64,000 bases of DNA from Methylobacterium hispanicum. GTDB lineage: Bacteria > Pseudomonadota > Alphaproteobacteria > Rhizobiales > Beijerinckiaceae. The notes beneath the pieces were generated by a model that searched no databases, was not told the origin of the DNA, and worked only from the letters and a program-made list of their open reading frames with translations. Location of the stretch: positions 1 through 64,000 of the forward strand of contig NZ_BPQO01000023.1 of the NCBI RefSeq assembly GCF_022179285.1. The letters are read 5' to 3'. Shown here piece after piece: positions 33,063-42,446 of the stretch (its first letter is position 1; the number at the start of each line of letters is the position of its first letter). The translations under genes and the position numbers were made by a program.

Positions 33063-34976
33063 ATGCCAGCACCTGCCACGGCCGGGTTCCCGACGGAGCG
33101 GACGCCCCTGCCGGCCGATGCGGGCCATGGCGCGAAGACCGGCTTCTGGGCGCTGACCCTCGGCTCCGTGGGTATGGTCTACGGCGACATCGGGACCAGC
33201 CCGCTCTACGCGCTAAAGGAATCCCTGCACGCCGCCGCGGGCGGAGGGCACGCCCCGACGCGCGACATGATCTTCGGCGTCGTCTCGCTGATCCTATGGG
33301 CGCTCATCCTCATCGTGACGCTGAAGTACGTTCTCCTGGTCATGCGGGCAGACAACAAGGGCGAGGGCGGCACCCCGTCCCTGGTGGCGCTCGCCCAGCG
33401 GGCGCTGGGCCATGCCGGCGGGCCAGTCATCGTGCTCGGCATGGTCGGCGTCGCCCTGTTCTACGGTGATGCCATCATCACCCCGGCCATCTCGGTGCTG
33501 TCCGCCGTCGAGGGTCTCAAGCTCGTCACCCCGGCCTTCGAGCCGTACGTGCTGCCGCTCAGCCTTGCCATCCTCATCGGCCTGTTCGCGGTCCAGAGCC
33601 ATGGCACGGCGCGGGTGGCGACGTTCTTCGGGCCGATCACGGCGTTCTGGTTCGTCGTCATGGCACTCGGCGGCCTGGGCCATCTCGCCGACGACCTAAG
33701 TATCCTGGCGGCCTTCAACCCGGCATACGGAATGAGCTTCCTGCTCAACCATGGCACGGCCGGCCTGCTGGCGCTCGGCGCCGTGTTCCTCGCCGTGACC
33801 GGGGCCGAGGCGCTCTACGCCGACATGGGCCATTTCGGCCGCTCGCCGATCCGGGCGGCCTGGTTCGGCCTCATCCTGCCGGCGCTCGCCCTGAACTATC
33901 TCGGCCAGGGCGCTATGCTGCTCGCCCACCCCGAGCGCATCGAGAACCCTTTCTTCCTACTCTACCCGTCCTGGGCCCTGCTACCGATGGTGCTGCTAGC
34001 CACCGTGGCGACCGTCATCGCGAGCCAGGCCGTCATCACCGGCACCTTCTCGATCACGCAGCAGGCCATGCAGCTCGGCCTGCTGCCGCGCATGCGGGTC
34101 CAGCGCACCTCCGAGACGGAGAAGGGACAGATCTACATCCCGCGAGTGAACTGGTGGTTGCTCGTGGCGGTCGTGTTTCTGGTGGTGCTGTTCAAGTCGT
34201 CAAGCGCACTGGCGGCGGCCTACGGAATCGCCGTGACCGGCGACATGGTCATCACGGCGGTTCTGCTCTTCGTCGTGGCCTGGAAGGCTTGGCGCTGGTC
34301 GCCCGTGCTGGCGGTCGCGGTCATCGCTCCGTTCCTGCTGATCGAGCTGGTGTTCCTGTCCGCCAACGCGCTGAAGCTGCTCCACGGCGGCTGGGTGCCC
34401 CTGACCATCGGGGCGGCCCTTGTCACGGCGATGTGGACGTGGCGGCGCGGCTCGGCCCTCGTCGCCGCGGAGATCCACCGGCGGCGAGTGCCCTTGTCCG
34501 ACTTCGAGCGGATGGCCGAGGCCGGTTCGCTGCTGCGGGCGCCGGGCACGGCCCTGTTCCTGACCGGCTCGCCGGGGGACACGCCCGGGGCCCTGATGCA
34601 CAACGTGAAGCACAACCACGTGCTGCATGCCCGCAACGTCATCCTGCACGTGGTCACCGACGACATGCCACGGGTGCCTGAGGGTGAGCGCGTCGCGGTG
34701 AAGCCGCTCTCGGATGTCTTCACCTGCGTGACCGTGCGCTTCGGCTTCATGGAACTGCCCGACCTGCCCCGCGCCCTGGCCGGCGCCGGCTTCGACGCAG
34801 GCAACCTCTCCTACTTCCTGACGCGGCGGGTCCTGGTGCCCTCGCCGGAGACGGGCATGCCGGTCTGGCAGGACCGCCTCTACATCGCCATGGCGCGCGC
34901 GGCGACCGATGCCTCACGCTACTTCCGCATCCCGGTGGACCGGGCCGTCGAGATCGGAGCGCGGATCGACATCTGA
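33063..34976 (+). CDS. kup: Kup low-affinity potassium transporter
   Basis: A 637-residue potassium/proton symporter of the KUP/HAK/KT family, of normal length. The N-terminal signature GSVGMVYGDIGTSPLYALKE is intact. About 12 membrane helices cover residues 30-460, and a cytosolic tail (about 470-637) starts near HRRRVPLSDFERM. The ATG at 33063 has GGAGGAAG 6-13 bases upstream. It takes up K+ with protons at low pH or osmotic stress. The leader contains two strong hairpins. Confidence 0.95.
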   Translation: MPAPATAGFPTERTPLPADAGHGAKTGFWALTLGSVGMVYGDIGTSPLYALKESLHAAAGGGHAPTRDMIFGVVSLILWALILIVTLKYVLLVMRADNKGEGGTPSLVALAQRALGHAGGPVIVLGMVGVALFYGDAIITPAISVLSAVEGLKLVTPAFEPYVLPLSLAILIGLFAVQSHGTARVATFFGPITAFWFVVMALGGLGHLADDLSILAAFNPAYGMSFLLNHGTAGLLALGAVFLAVTGAEALYADMGHFGRSPIRAAWFGLILPALALNYLGQGAMLLAHPERIENPFFLLYPSWALLPMVLLATVATVIASQAVITGTFSITQQAMQLGLLPRMRVQRTSETEKGQIYIPRVNWWLLVAVVFLVVLFKSSSALAAAYGIAVTGDMVITAVLLFVVAWKAWRWSPVLAVAVIAPFLLIELVFLSANALKLLHGGWVPLTIGAALVTAMWTWRRGSALVAAEIHRRRVPLSDFERMAEAGSLLRAPGTALFLTGSPGDTPGALMHNVKHNHVLHARNVILHVVTDDMPRVPEGERVAVKPLSDVFTCVTVRFGFMELPDLPRALAGAGFDAGNLSYFLTRRVLVPSPETGMPVWQDRLYIAMARAATDASRYFRIPVDRAVEIGARIDI

Positions 34977-35135
34977 CGGCGTGCGCGGCTCTTCGCGGCT
35001 TGGTCGCACGGCTCGTGCACGACCGCTGGGCCTCACGTTGAGCCGCATGCCCGAGCGGCTTTGCGGCAGGTCACTTGTGAGCGGTTCAGCGCGCCCACGG
35101 GCCGTGTTAGAGCCAGCCATTCCTGCGGAAGCGCC

Positions 35136-35536
35136 AGTACAGGATGTCACCCTCTTCCAGGGTTACATCGACGATGCGCCCGTCGGCCCCTTTGATGTGG
35201 CGCCCGTCCCCTCACCCTGTACTTCCTCGACTCAGCGGACTGCGAGGACACCGTCCGCCCCATCCGCCGGCGCTTGAAGCCGGGCGAACGGTTCGTGGCG
35301 GCTCATGCGAGCTTCCCGCAGGAGGGCAGCCGTTCGCCGTGGCTCGCGCGGTACGAGGCATTCGCGGTCGCCTCTGGCGCCGACCGCGACCAGGCGGCGA
35401 AGGCGCGGGTCGCCGTGGAGACTCACCTGCACCTACTCGCTCCCGAGGCGGACGCCGTCGTGCTGCAGGCGTCTTCCGGGACGTCGAACTCTTCTTCGCC
35501 GCCCTCACGTGGCGCGGCTGGATCGGGCGTGCCTGA
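35136..35536 (+). pseudogene. remnant of a class I SAM-dependent methyltransferase
   Basis: Three successive plus-strand frames preserve the C-terminal half of a class I methyltransferase. QDVTLFQGYIDDAPVGPFD comes first. After a one-base loss near 35200, LTLYFLDSADCEDTVRPI, RRRLKPGERFVAAHASFPQE and the ARYEAFAVASG segment follow. After another loss near 35475, FRDVELFFAALTWRGWIG runs to the stop at 35536. The N-terminal half with the SAM-binding glycine motif is not found upstream, so the gene is both truncated and frameshifted. Confidence 0.7.
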
Positions 35537-35551
35537 CCGACAGGCGCTCGG

Positions 35552-36025
35552 CTAGGCCGGCATCCGGCCGTCCGGCGTGTAGCGGTCGACGGCCTGGGGA
35601 AGCTCCCGGGACAGCCGTGACAGGAGCTCCTCGCGGGACAGGCCGGTGCGCTGGGTCAGGGTCGCGAGGACGTCCGGCCCGATGGCCTGCTCAAGGTGCT
35701 GCGGCGGAAGCTCCTGGTTCGGCCCCTGGGCGACCCAGGATTGCGCGGTCGGCCCGTGGCCAGCCTGGTGGAAGCGCTCAAGCATCTCGCCGAGGCCGCT
35801 GTGCAGGAAGCCGCCGGGGGCTTGGCCCCGCTGGTTGCCGAGCAGACCGCCGAGGATGCCGCCAAGCCCCGCGCCCGGGCCGCCAGGTGCCACGCCGGTG
35901 CCAGCCGGTGCCGGCGTAGCCTGGCCGGCTCCGCCCAGCATTTCCGCGAGCTTGTCCCGGTTCTGATAGCCGGCGACAGCAAGCAGGCCCAGGAGGGCCG
36001 TCATCGAGGGGTAGCCATCGCTCAT
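35552..36025 (-). CDS. YidB-like (DUF937) protein
   Basis: A 157-residue protein from ATG 36025. It starts MSDGYPSMTALLGLLAVAGY, has a Gly/Pro-rich linker (GGPGAGLGGILGGLLG) and ends in the YidB helix pair (SWVAQGPNQELPPQHLEQAI, then GPDVLATLTQRTGLSREELL). Function unknown. Members are widespread in proteobacteria. It converges with the methyltransferase remnant. Confidence 0.85.
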   Translation of the reverse strand: MSDGYPSMTALLGLLAVAGYQNRDKLAEMLGGAGQATPAPAGTGVAPGGPGAGLGGILGGLLGNQRGQAPGGFLHSGLGEMLERFHQAGHGPTAQSWVAQGPNQELPPQHLEQAIGPDVLATLTQRTGLSREELLSRLSRELPQAVDRYTPDGRMPA

Positions 36026-36477
36026 GTTTCGTCTCCGGCTAACGGCGGCCTGATCGGGGCCGGTCGCCGTGGGATAGGCACCTGCAACGCGCAAGGCCAC
36101 CAAGCCGATGCAGTCCGCCATCTGTTTGCTGGACGGATGCCGCACCGAAACCGGGAGCGTTCGCGCGGACCGAACCGTCCGTTCTCCCAAATGAGGACGT
36201 TGTGGTCGCCGCGACCTGCTATTCCATGCCAATGGCAGGTTTCGAAGGCTAAGCAGCCATTCCAGCGACTCTGTTGGAAGGGCCGCTTATGGCGCATAGC
36301 CGACCAGGCGGCATGCGAACATCCGCCCCGAATGCCGCACTGTCCGCTTCCCGGCATCCCGACGAACGACGCGGCCGGCCGATGATGGCCGACCTCGGCA
36401 GGACGACGGCGCCGAAAAACGGCGGCGGCTCCTTCAGGAACCCGAGCATCATGCGCCACCCTCCATTGGCGATGTCT
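36026..36477. other. 452-base intergenic region
   Basis: Only short open frames on both strands, none with a convincing ribosome binding site or family resemblance. I see nothing I can call here. It marks the left edge of the accessory block. Confidence 0.5.
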
Positions 36478-36915
36478 TTACGCCTCGCCTGGGGGCGGGA
36501 GGAACTGCTGGAGGCGCTCTAGGACGCGGCGCCGGGCTGCGTCGTAGGCTACCTGCCCCGCGGACCGGCCGCCGCAGCGGATGTATGCGGCGACGGCGAT
36601 GATGTCGGCGGTGGCGACCTGAGCATGGGCGATAGAGAGCGGGCCGGCAGCGGACCGGCGCAGCCCAGCCATCTTGACGACGGCCCGCGCCAGGTCCTCG
36701 TCAATTCCTGAGACGCCACTAGCGTGCCCGAGGGCCGCCAGCAGCCGGTCGCGCTCGGCCCGTAGGGAGGCGACCTCGGCCTTCAGGGTGTTGAGCTCTG
36801 CGACACGGGCAGCCTCGGTCTCACGCTGGCGCTCGCGCCATTCACGTGAACGGTCGGCGGCGGCGACGCGACGGCGGGCGGCGGACGTCTCACGGGAACG
36901 GACGATGTCGGTCAT
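36478..36915 (-). CDS. bZIP-like coiled-coil protein of unknown function
   Basis: A 145-residue protein. Residues 12-30 are strongly basic (ARRRVAAADRSREWRERQRE) and lead into a heptad-like coiled coil (LNTLKAEVASLRAERDRLLA, 42-61), a basic region plus zipper arrangement. The C-terminal half (70-145) is a small helical domain. A DNA-binding or replication-accessory role is conceivable given the divergent replication gene 500 bases away, but no family is recognised. Confidence 0.55.
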   Translation of the reverse strand: MTDIVRSRETSAARRRVAAADRSREWRERQRETEAARVAELNTLKAEVASLRAERDRLLAALGHASGVSGIDEDLARAVVKMAGLRRSAAGPLSIAHAQVATADIIAVAAYIRCGGRSAGQVAYDAARRRVLERLQQFLPPPGEA

Positions 36916-37416
36916 GGCGGAAGCGTGCCAGTCCGGCCAGCAAGCCGCCAGGGGTGGTTCGAGGATCGGACGGCCTTTCCCGCGCGCAACCGGTCCACAC
37001 GGTTCGCAGAGGGAAACGCGCCCATTTCACACAATTCGTAACGGACAACGCCCCCCCCGGCCCCGCAGGGGCCATAGAGGGAGGTCGCAATCGATCAGCC
37101 CCGGGTTGGTGGCAAAACCCGATATGGGCCTGAAAGGCACAGCGAAGCCCGCCTGGCCAGGGTGTTCGCTTATCCCCTGTGGGACACGGGCGCTAATCGA
37201 GGCAACGCGTAGACCCCGTTTCCGCGCCACCTACGGGCAAGTATTAAATTCCGGTCCTGGCGTTAATCATGGACGTTCGAGGGCCGTTGACCTTCTCGTA
37301 GTCGAGGTCAATCCTTGTCGTGCCCGTAGTCGGGCTGTCGCTCCTGAACATCCCCTAAACCCGGTCCTTGTCGGTGCAGAGGTGCCCCCGACGAGGTCCC
37401 CCAACCGGAGACCACC
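36916..37416. promoter_or_regulatory. divergent intergenic region with iteron-like motifs
   Basis: This 501-base gap lies between the bZIP-like gene and the primase-like gene. It contains two related 13-mers, TCCACACGGTTCG (36994-37006) and TTCACACAATTCG (37026-37038), 32 bases apart, or three helical turns. A third copy TTCACATGGTTCG is inside the primase gene (38991-39003). There is also a small perfect hairpin (GGCCCC-GCA-GGGGCC, 37059-37073) after a C-run. This could be an origin or operator region for the replication gene. Confidence 0.4.
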
Positions 37417-39189
37417 GTGACCACTCTTAACGAGATCCGGGGCCATGCCGTGCCCCCGGAGGCATGGCCCGCCCGCGCCATGCCATCCGAGACCCGCGAC
37501 TTCACTGCCCTCGACTACCTCCGCTTCATCCATTCCGTCGGTAGCCACGGCGTCATCCGCATCGCTGCCCGGGTGAACATCGGCATCGGCCGGAAGGCGA
37601 AGTACGTGTTCCGCGAGCGCCGGTTCAGCGTGAAGCGCATCCGCGACGGGCACGCCTCGGTCGTGAGCGCCCTCAAGGCGCTCAGCTTCCATACCTTCTG
37701 CACGTTCCCCTACCCGAAGCCGGGCGGGGCCGTCCCAGAAGCGTCGGACGCCAACGTCACCTCGATCTGCGCCAACTGGATCGACCTCGACTACTACGGC
37801 GTCCAGGGCCTCGCGGGGCTGTCCAAGGACGACGTGCTCGACATCGTCCTACGCCGCTGCGAGGAGAAGGGCTGGCCGGCTCCGAGCTACGTCATGTCGT
37901 CCGGAAGGGGCATGCTCATCGTGTGGCTCTACGAGGTGGCGCCCCGCGAGGTCCTGCCCCGGTGGCGCGCCGTCCAGCGCACCCTGAACCGCGCGTTCGC
38001 GGACCTCGGTCACGACGCCACCGGGATGTCGCCGACGCACCTCTATCGGTACTCGGGCAGCTACAATCCCAATGCCAAGGCCCCGGCCTTTATGATGTGG
38101 CCGTACTACACCGCCGACGTCCGCCGGGGGACGTTCGACGAGCTCGCCGCCGCCGTCATGCCGATCTCGCGCCGCAAGGCGAAGTTGTTCGTCGTCGAGA
38201 AGCTCGACGGCATCGCCAAGCGGGCCGCTAAGCAGGCCGGGCGTGACCGGGCCCGGCGGGAGGAGGAGGTGGCCCCGACGACCGCCCCTGCCGCGCCGGC
38301 ACGCAAGAAGCGAGAGCGGGTGGGCGGCCACCTGACCGGCCGCTCGTACTGGGGGGCCATTGCCGCCGACGTCGAGCGCCTGCGTGTCCACCGGTTCGAC
38401 GGGAAGCGGATGGTCGAGGACACGGGCCGGTCCACGATGGCCTATGCGGCGACGATGGTGCAGGCCTGGGTCATGCCGGCGTGCGACCTCGACGGTTGGG
38501 TCCGCGACCAGGCGCATGCCTGGGGGCTCGACGAGGAGCAGGCCCTGGCCTGCACCAGCGGCGTCCGCAAGGCCGCCCGGGACGCTGCAAACGGCGAGCG
38601 CAAGTTCTGGCTGGGGAAGGAGATCGACCCCCGCTACCGGCCGGGGCCGAAGCGTCTGATCGAGCTCCTCAAGATCCAGCCGGCCGAGATGGGCGCCGCC
38701 GACCTGCGCATTCTGGTCACCGCCGAGCGGAAGCGGGACGTCGTCGCTGACCGCCAAGCCACCCTGCGCCGATCCCGGGGGGCCAGGTCCCGCACGGACC
38801 AGCAGGGCGCCCGGCTCGCCGTCGGGGCCGAGGCCCTACGCCTTCGCCGCGACGAGGGGCTTGACCGCCCCGCCATCGCCGCCCGGCTCGGCGTCACCAC
38901 TCGCTACCTCGACACCGCCCTGCGTGACGCCAAGGCCGTCGAGGCCATCGGCACGGTCACGGCCCCAGACAAGCCGGTCAAGCCGCGCCGTTCACATGGT
39001 TCGTCACGGGGTACTTCACGCGTGAGGGGCGGAAATACCTCCGGCGAGGCGACCGTCGCGCTTGTGGCGCCCGAGGCGGAGGTCTATACTGGTGGCGTCA
39101 CGGTGAAGGGCACCTACCTCCCCGACAACGCCCGCTGCGCGCCTTATGGCCCGGCGGGCGTTTCTGTTCCCGAGAAGGTGTCGGCATGA
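37417..39189 (+). CDS. primase-like replication protein of an accessory element
   Basis: A 590-residue protein. Residues 119-127 (ANWIDLDYY) give the acidic DLD pair of an archaeo-eukaryotic-primase-like catalytic core. SYVMSSGRGMLIVWLYE (157-173) and YRYSGSYNPNAK (210-221) match the second and third blocks seen in RepB/primase-type plasmid and phage replication proteins. A C-terminal helix-turn-helix is likely at about 475-505 (RPAIAARLGVTTRYLDTALR). The middle is basic and Ala-rich. Known relatives start replication of plasmids or integrative elements. The stop overlaps the next gene by ATGA. Family assignment is by motif only. Confidence 0.6.
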   Translation: MTTLNEIRGHAVPPEAWPARAMPSETRDFTALDYLRFIHSVGSHGVIRIAARVNIGIGRKAKYVFRERRFSVKRIRDGHASVVSALKALSFHTFCTFPYPKPGGAVPEASDANVTSICANWIDLDYYGVQGLAGLSKDDVLDIVLRRCEEKGWPAPSYVMSSGRGMLIVWLYEVAPREVLPRWRAVQRTLNRAFADLGHDATGMSPTHLYRYSGSYNPNAKAPAFMMWPYYTADVRRGTFDELAAAVMPISRRKAKLFVVEKLDGIAKRAAKQAGRDRARREEEVAPTTAPAAPARKKRERVGGHLTGRSYWGAIAADVERLRVHRFDGKRMVEDTGRSTMAYAATMVQAWVMPACDLDGWVRDQAHAWGLDEEQALACTSGVRKAARDAANGERKFWLGKEIDPRYRPGPKRLIELLKIQPAEMGAADLRILVTAERKRDVVADRQATLRRSRGARSRTDQQGARLAVGAEALRLRRDEGLDRPAIAARLGVTTRYLDTALRDAKAVEAIGTVTAPDKPVKPRRSHGSSRGTSRVRGGNTSGEATVALVAPEAEVYTGGVTVKGTYLPDNARCAPYGPAGVSVPEKVSA

Positions 39190-39683
39190 CCCGCGCCCTC
39201 GTCATCAACTACGTCAGCGACGACCTCCTTCGCCATCGCGCCCTCCAGGCTGCACGCAAGCGAGCCCTTGAGGCCTGGTACGGCGGCGCCCGTCCCGTGA
39301 ACCCGCACGGTCGCCGTCCGTACCGCTACGGGCGCGTGGTCTACCTGACGGAGAACCACGCGCCGCTCCCGGCCCCGCCGGCTGCGGCCGCCGGCCAGGC
39401 TGCCCTTCGCGCGATCTTGAAAGGGTGGCGCGGCGACGGCGAGTACGCCGCCCTGGGGGCCTGGGACGACGAACGGGGTGGCGCCTCGCGTCGCGCCCTC
39501 GTCTCGGCCGGGCAACTGCTCGCTGGCGAGCCGGACGACGACGCCCGGGAGCGGGCGGACAGCCTCGTGATCCTTGCGCTCGGGCCGCCCGGCAAGGACC
39601 TTGACGGGGCGCGCGAGCGGCTGCTGGCCCTGCCGGCGCCCGCGCCATGGTCGTGGGAGGCCGCGGCCCGCTACTGGGGCTGA
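39186..39683 (+). CDS. unknown protein coupled to the primase-like gene
   Basis: A 165-residue protein whose ATG overlaps the preceding stop by four bases (ATGA), so it is translationally coupled and probably functions with it. It starts MTRALVINYVSDDLLRHRAL. The rest is alpha-helical and charged with no motif I recognise. Loss of the pair together would be expected if the element is mobile. Confidence 0.65.
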   Translation: MTRALVINYVSDDLLRHRALQAARKRALEAWYGGARPVNPHGRRPYRYGRVVYLTENHAPLPAPPAAAAGQAALRAILKGWRGDGEYAALGAWDDERGGASRRALVSAGQLLAGEPDDDARERADSLVILALGPPGKDLDGARERLLALPAPAPWSWEAAARYWG

Positions 39684-40261
39684 CGCGCCCCGGGGACGGG
39701 CTACCAAGGTTAGGCGGTCCCGTCCTCTCGACGTCTGCATGGTTTCGACCGCGCAAAGCGACGCGGACGTGCACGATCCTGTTGCGCTCCCCTATGCGAC
39801 TCCGGATCGCGCGCGCAGCGTTACTGCATGGAACAAACCGCCGCCCTGGGCGTTAGTTTGGACCTCAGTCTGGACGACCCGCGCAAGCGCCGCTCGCCGT
39901 CGAGCCTGAGCGCGTGAGCCGCGATGGCGAATGTCATCGCCATCGTCTAGCGCATGACCACCGAGCAGATCCGCGTGACCCTCGGCGGCAGCATGGGCAA
40001 TGTCGGCCACAGCTCCGCCGGGACCTCAGCGACATCAAGAGCCGCTGCCCGGACCGCCTGCGCCGGTTGGGCTTCGAGTGCCTGTTCTGGTTCTGCGACT
40101 GCCTCGGGCAGGACCCGAGCCTCGCCATGCAGGGCCTCATCCTCCCCAAGGCTGGACGGCCGGAGTCGCGCCGCCCGAACCTAGTCCGGGGCGGGGGACG
40201 CATCCCCTCCAGCCCGGAGTGGCCGCGCCGGGTGCCTGTAGGCTGCCGAGTTCGGCGGTTC
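39684..40261. other. 578-base intergenic region
   Basis: No convincing gene. A plus-strand stretch at about 40000-40260 has a readable frame (for example RRLGFECLFWFCDCLGQDP) without a start, which may be a decayed fragment. It separates the primase-like cassette from the convergent methyltransferase-kinase-receiver operon. Confidence 0.4.
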
Positions 40262-42430
40262 CTAAACCTCAGCGGGGGCCTCGCCCCCGCTGCTGGCGGC
40301 TGGGGCTGGGGCTGGGCTTAGTGCCGGCAACGCCACCGCCGTCGGACCCGCTGGCTTGGCCGCCGCGGCGGGCGCGGCCCCACCGCCCGTCAGGACGAAA
40401 TCGATCTCGAACGCGTTGCGCCCGACGGATGCCAGGTAGTTCGAGAGGATGTCGGCCGCGAAGGGCTCGCGGATGCGGCCACAGCGGATCAGGCGCCACG
40501 TGACCCGCGCGGGAACGTGCGGCGGCCGTCCCTTCGCGGCCTTGGCAGGCTCGAAGCCGCCGACGGCGACGTTCTTGAAATCGTCCGGGGACGCGACGGC
40601 AAGTAGCAGGCGCCGCGCGACGGCGCCGTGCGTGGATGCCTGGTCCTTATAGGCATCGCGAAGCCGTTCGATGGCGGCTTCCATTTCGGCGCGCAGGTCC
40701 GCCGGCGGCTCGGCGGGGGACGCCTCGACCGAAGCGGGCCCGTCAAGGGCGGACGCCGCGTCCGGCGTCGCGGGCGGCGGTTCCACCGGCGGGGCGGCGG
40801 GAGCGCCCGGAACGGCATCCCCGGCGTTCGCGGCGAGAACCGCGAAGGCGGCCTCGGGCACGGGCGCGGCGACTGGCCTGGGGCGTGCCGCAGCCTTCGC
40901 CGCGGCGACCGCGGCCGCCGCCCGGGCCGCCTTGTCCTCGCAGGCCGCGACGTAGTCCGACAGCCAGCCGGTCCGCTCCCCGTAGATGCGGACCTGCCCC
41001 GGAAGGAGCCCGGCCGGGCAGGCCTGCCCCTTGTCGAAGCGAACCGCGCCGTCGCTGCGGAAGGAGGCGAGATCCATGATCGAGAGGTCCACGGTCGCCG
41101 GGTTACGCAGGTCGACGACCGGAGTGACCCCGTCCAGGGTGCACTGCAGGACGTATTGCTTGGCGCCGGTCTTCTCCTCGCCCGGCTTGGGCGGTGCCTT
41201 CAGCGGCAGCAGGATGCCGGTGCGCGCTCCGCGCTTCCCGTTCGGACGCAGCCCGATCTCGCAGGCCTGCCCGATCAGCACGAAGCGCTTCCTGGCCATT
41301 TGCTTGTTGGAGAACTCGGAGAGATCGAGCTCGAAGACGTCGCCCGACGCGATGGGCGCGAAGGAGGCATTGATGAGATCGGCCTCCTCCCACGTCTCGG
41401 CGTTGCGGAATGCGACCAGGTCTTCGTCGGGGGGAGCCTCTACGGGAGCGAGCTTGATGCCGCGCAGCGCGCGCAGGCGTTCGCTGCTCGCGCGGACAGT
41501 CTCGTCGGTCGCGAACATGCTGCGCATCTTCTGGGCCATGTGGGCCGTGAGGGTTCTCTCAAGCACGTGAAGCTCGGAGACGCCTTCCTCGTATCCCCGC
41601 TCGACGACGTGAGCGTCGAGCCTTTCCGGAGGGATGCGGAGCAACCTGCCGCGGGCGTCCTCGAACCATCTCGGCACCTGCGGTGCGGCCTTCGTCAGGA
41701 CCTCGTGGACGCCGCGACGCAGGCCCGCCCGCTTGATGGCGACCCGGAACGCCTCCTCCATGACCTCCGTGTCTGGATCCCTGCCCGCGAGCCGCTGCTT
41801 GGAGATCACGCACAGGGGGATGTCCTCGTCGGGCTCCAGCCCCATCCTCAGCTCGACCTCGGTCTTGCCCTCGTTGGCGATGACGGTCTCGTGCGTGAGG
41901 ATGAACGCCGTGCCCCGGGAGCCCTCGGTGGCCAGGACCTTGAGGATGTCCATGCCGCGCGTGACGAGCGAGCGCGTGCCCCGGCTTTCCTTGAGGTCGA
42001 CGATATAGCTGACGTTCCCGTCGCCTTCTCTGACGGTGTCCCGGATCTTTTGCTCGACGCCGTCGAAGGTCCACCGGTCCTTGTCGGCGATGGCTAGGAG
42101 GGAGCAGGCGCGTTCCACGGCTGCGGTCGAGAGCTCGTCGACCGGGAATCCCTCGACCGCCTTCTCGACGTCGAAGAAGATGGCCTTCACCTCGTCCCGG
42201 CGGTCTTCGCGCATGTCCGTCAGCGCCTGCACCAAGCGCCCCTCGGTCGCCTCGGGCTCAAACTCGTCCCGTTCGAGCAGGTCAGCGAATTCCGGGACGC
42301 CGGAGACCTTAACCTTCTCAAGGTTGGCGATGAACATCGTCGCGAGCTGCGCCGGCGTGTCGTTGAAATGGTCATCGATCCAGATGACGCGGGTGCCGCC
42401 GAGGCAATGGAGTGCTGCTTCAAGCTTCAT
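40262..42430 (-). CDS. receiver-domain protein, third gene of the methylase-kinase operon
   Basis: A 722-residue protein. The N-terminal part reads as a response-regulator receiver with an insertion. The acidic pocket is D19-D20 (RVIWIDDHFND), the likely phosphoacceptor is D145 (SYIVDLKES, followed by RGMDILKVLA as in receiver helix 3), T179 lies in AFILTHET, and K211 in LCVISKQR. Residues 25-135 are the insertion. The middle (about 330-500) is globular and unrecognised, then comes an Ala/Pro-rich linker (510-590) and a final domain (595-690, RRLLLAVASPDDF, TWRLIRCGRIREP). No output domain of a known transcription factor or nuclease is seen. It starts 16 bases after the kinase gene, which is its presumed phosphodonor. 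Confidence 0.7.
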   Translation of the reverse strand: MKLEAALHCLGGTRVIWIDDHFNDTPAQLATMFIANLEKVKVSGVPEFADLLERDEFEPEATEGRLVQALTDMREDRRDEVKAIFFDVEKAVEGFPVDELSTAAVERACSLLAIADKDRWTFDGVEQKIRDTVREGDGNVSYIVDLKESRGTRSLVTRGMDILKVLATEGSRGTAFILTHETVIANEGKTEVELRMGLEPDEDIPLCVISKQRLAGRDPDTEVMEEAFRVAIKRAGLRRGVHEVLTKAAPQVPRWFEDARGRLLRIPPERLDAHVVERGYEEGVSELHVLERTLTAHMAQKMRSMFATDETVRASSERLRALRGIKLAPVEAPPDEDLVAFRNAETWEEADLINASFAPIASGDVFELDLSEFSNKQMARKRFVLIGQACEIGLRPNGKRGARTGILLPLKAPPKPGEEKTGAKQYVLQCTLDGVTPVVDLRNPATVDLSIMDLASFRSDGAVRFDKGQACPAGLLPGQVRIYGERTGWLSDYVAACEDKAARAAAAVAAAKAAARPRPVAAPVPEAAFAVLAANAGDAVPGAPAAPPVEPPPATPDAASALDGPASVEASPAEPPADLRAEMEAAIERLRDAYKDQASTHGAVARRLLLAVASPDDFKNVAVGGFEPAKAAKGRPPHVPARVTWRLIRCGRIREPFAADILSNYLASVGRNAFEIDFVLTGGGAAPAAAAKPAGPTAVALPALSPAPAPAASSGGEAPAEV

Positions 42431-42446
42431 CGGTCGCTACGCGGGC

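Noticed and set aside
40000..40261. coding fragment RRLGFECLFWFCDCLGQDP
   Set aside because: No start, no recognisable family; could be chance or a relic.
40628..42097. 489-codon plus-strand frame over the receiver protein
   Set aside because: Shadow frame; the minus strand reads the receiver motifs and follows the kinase gene.
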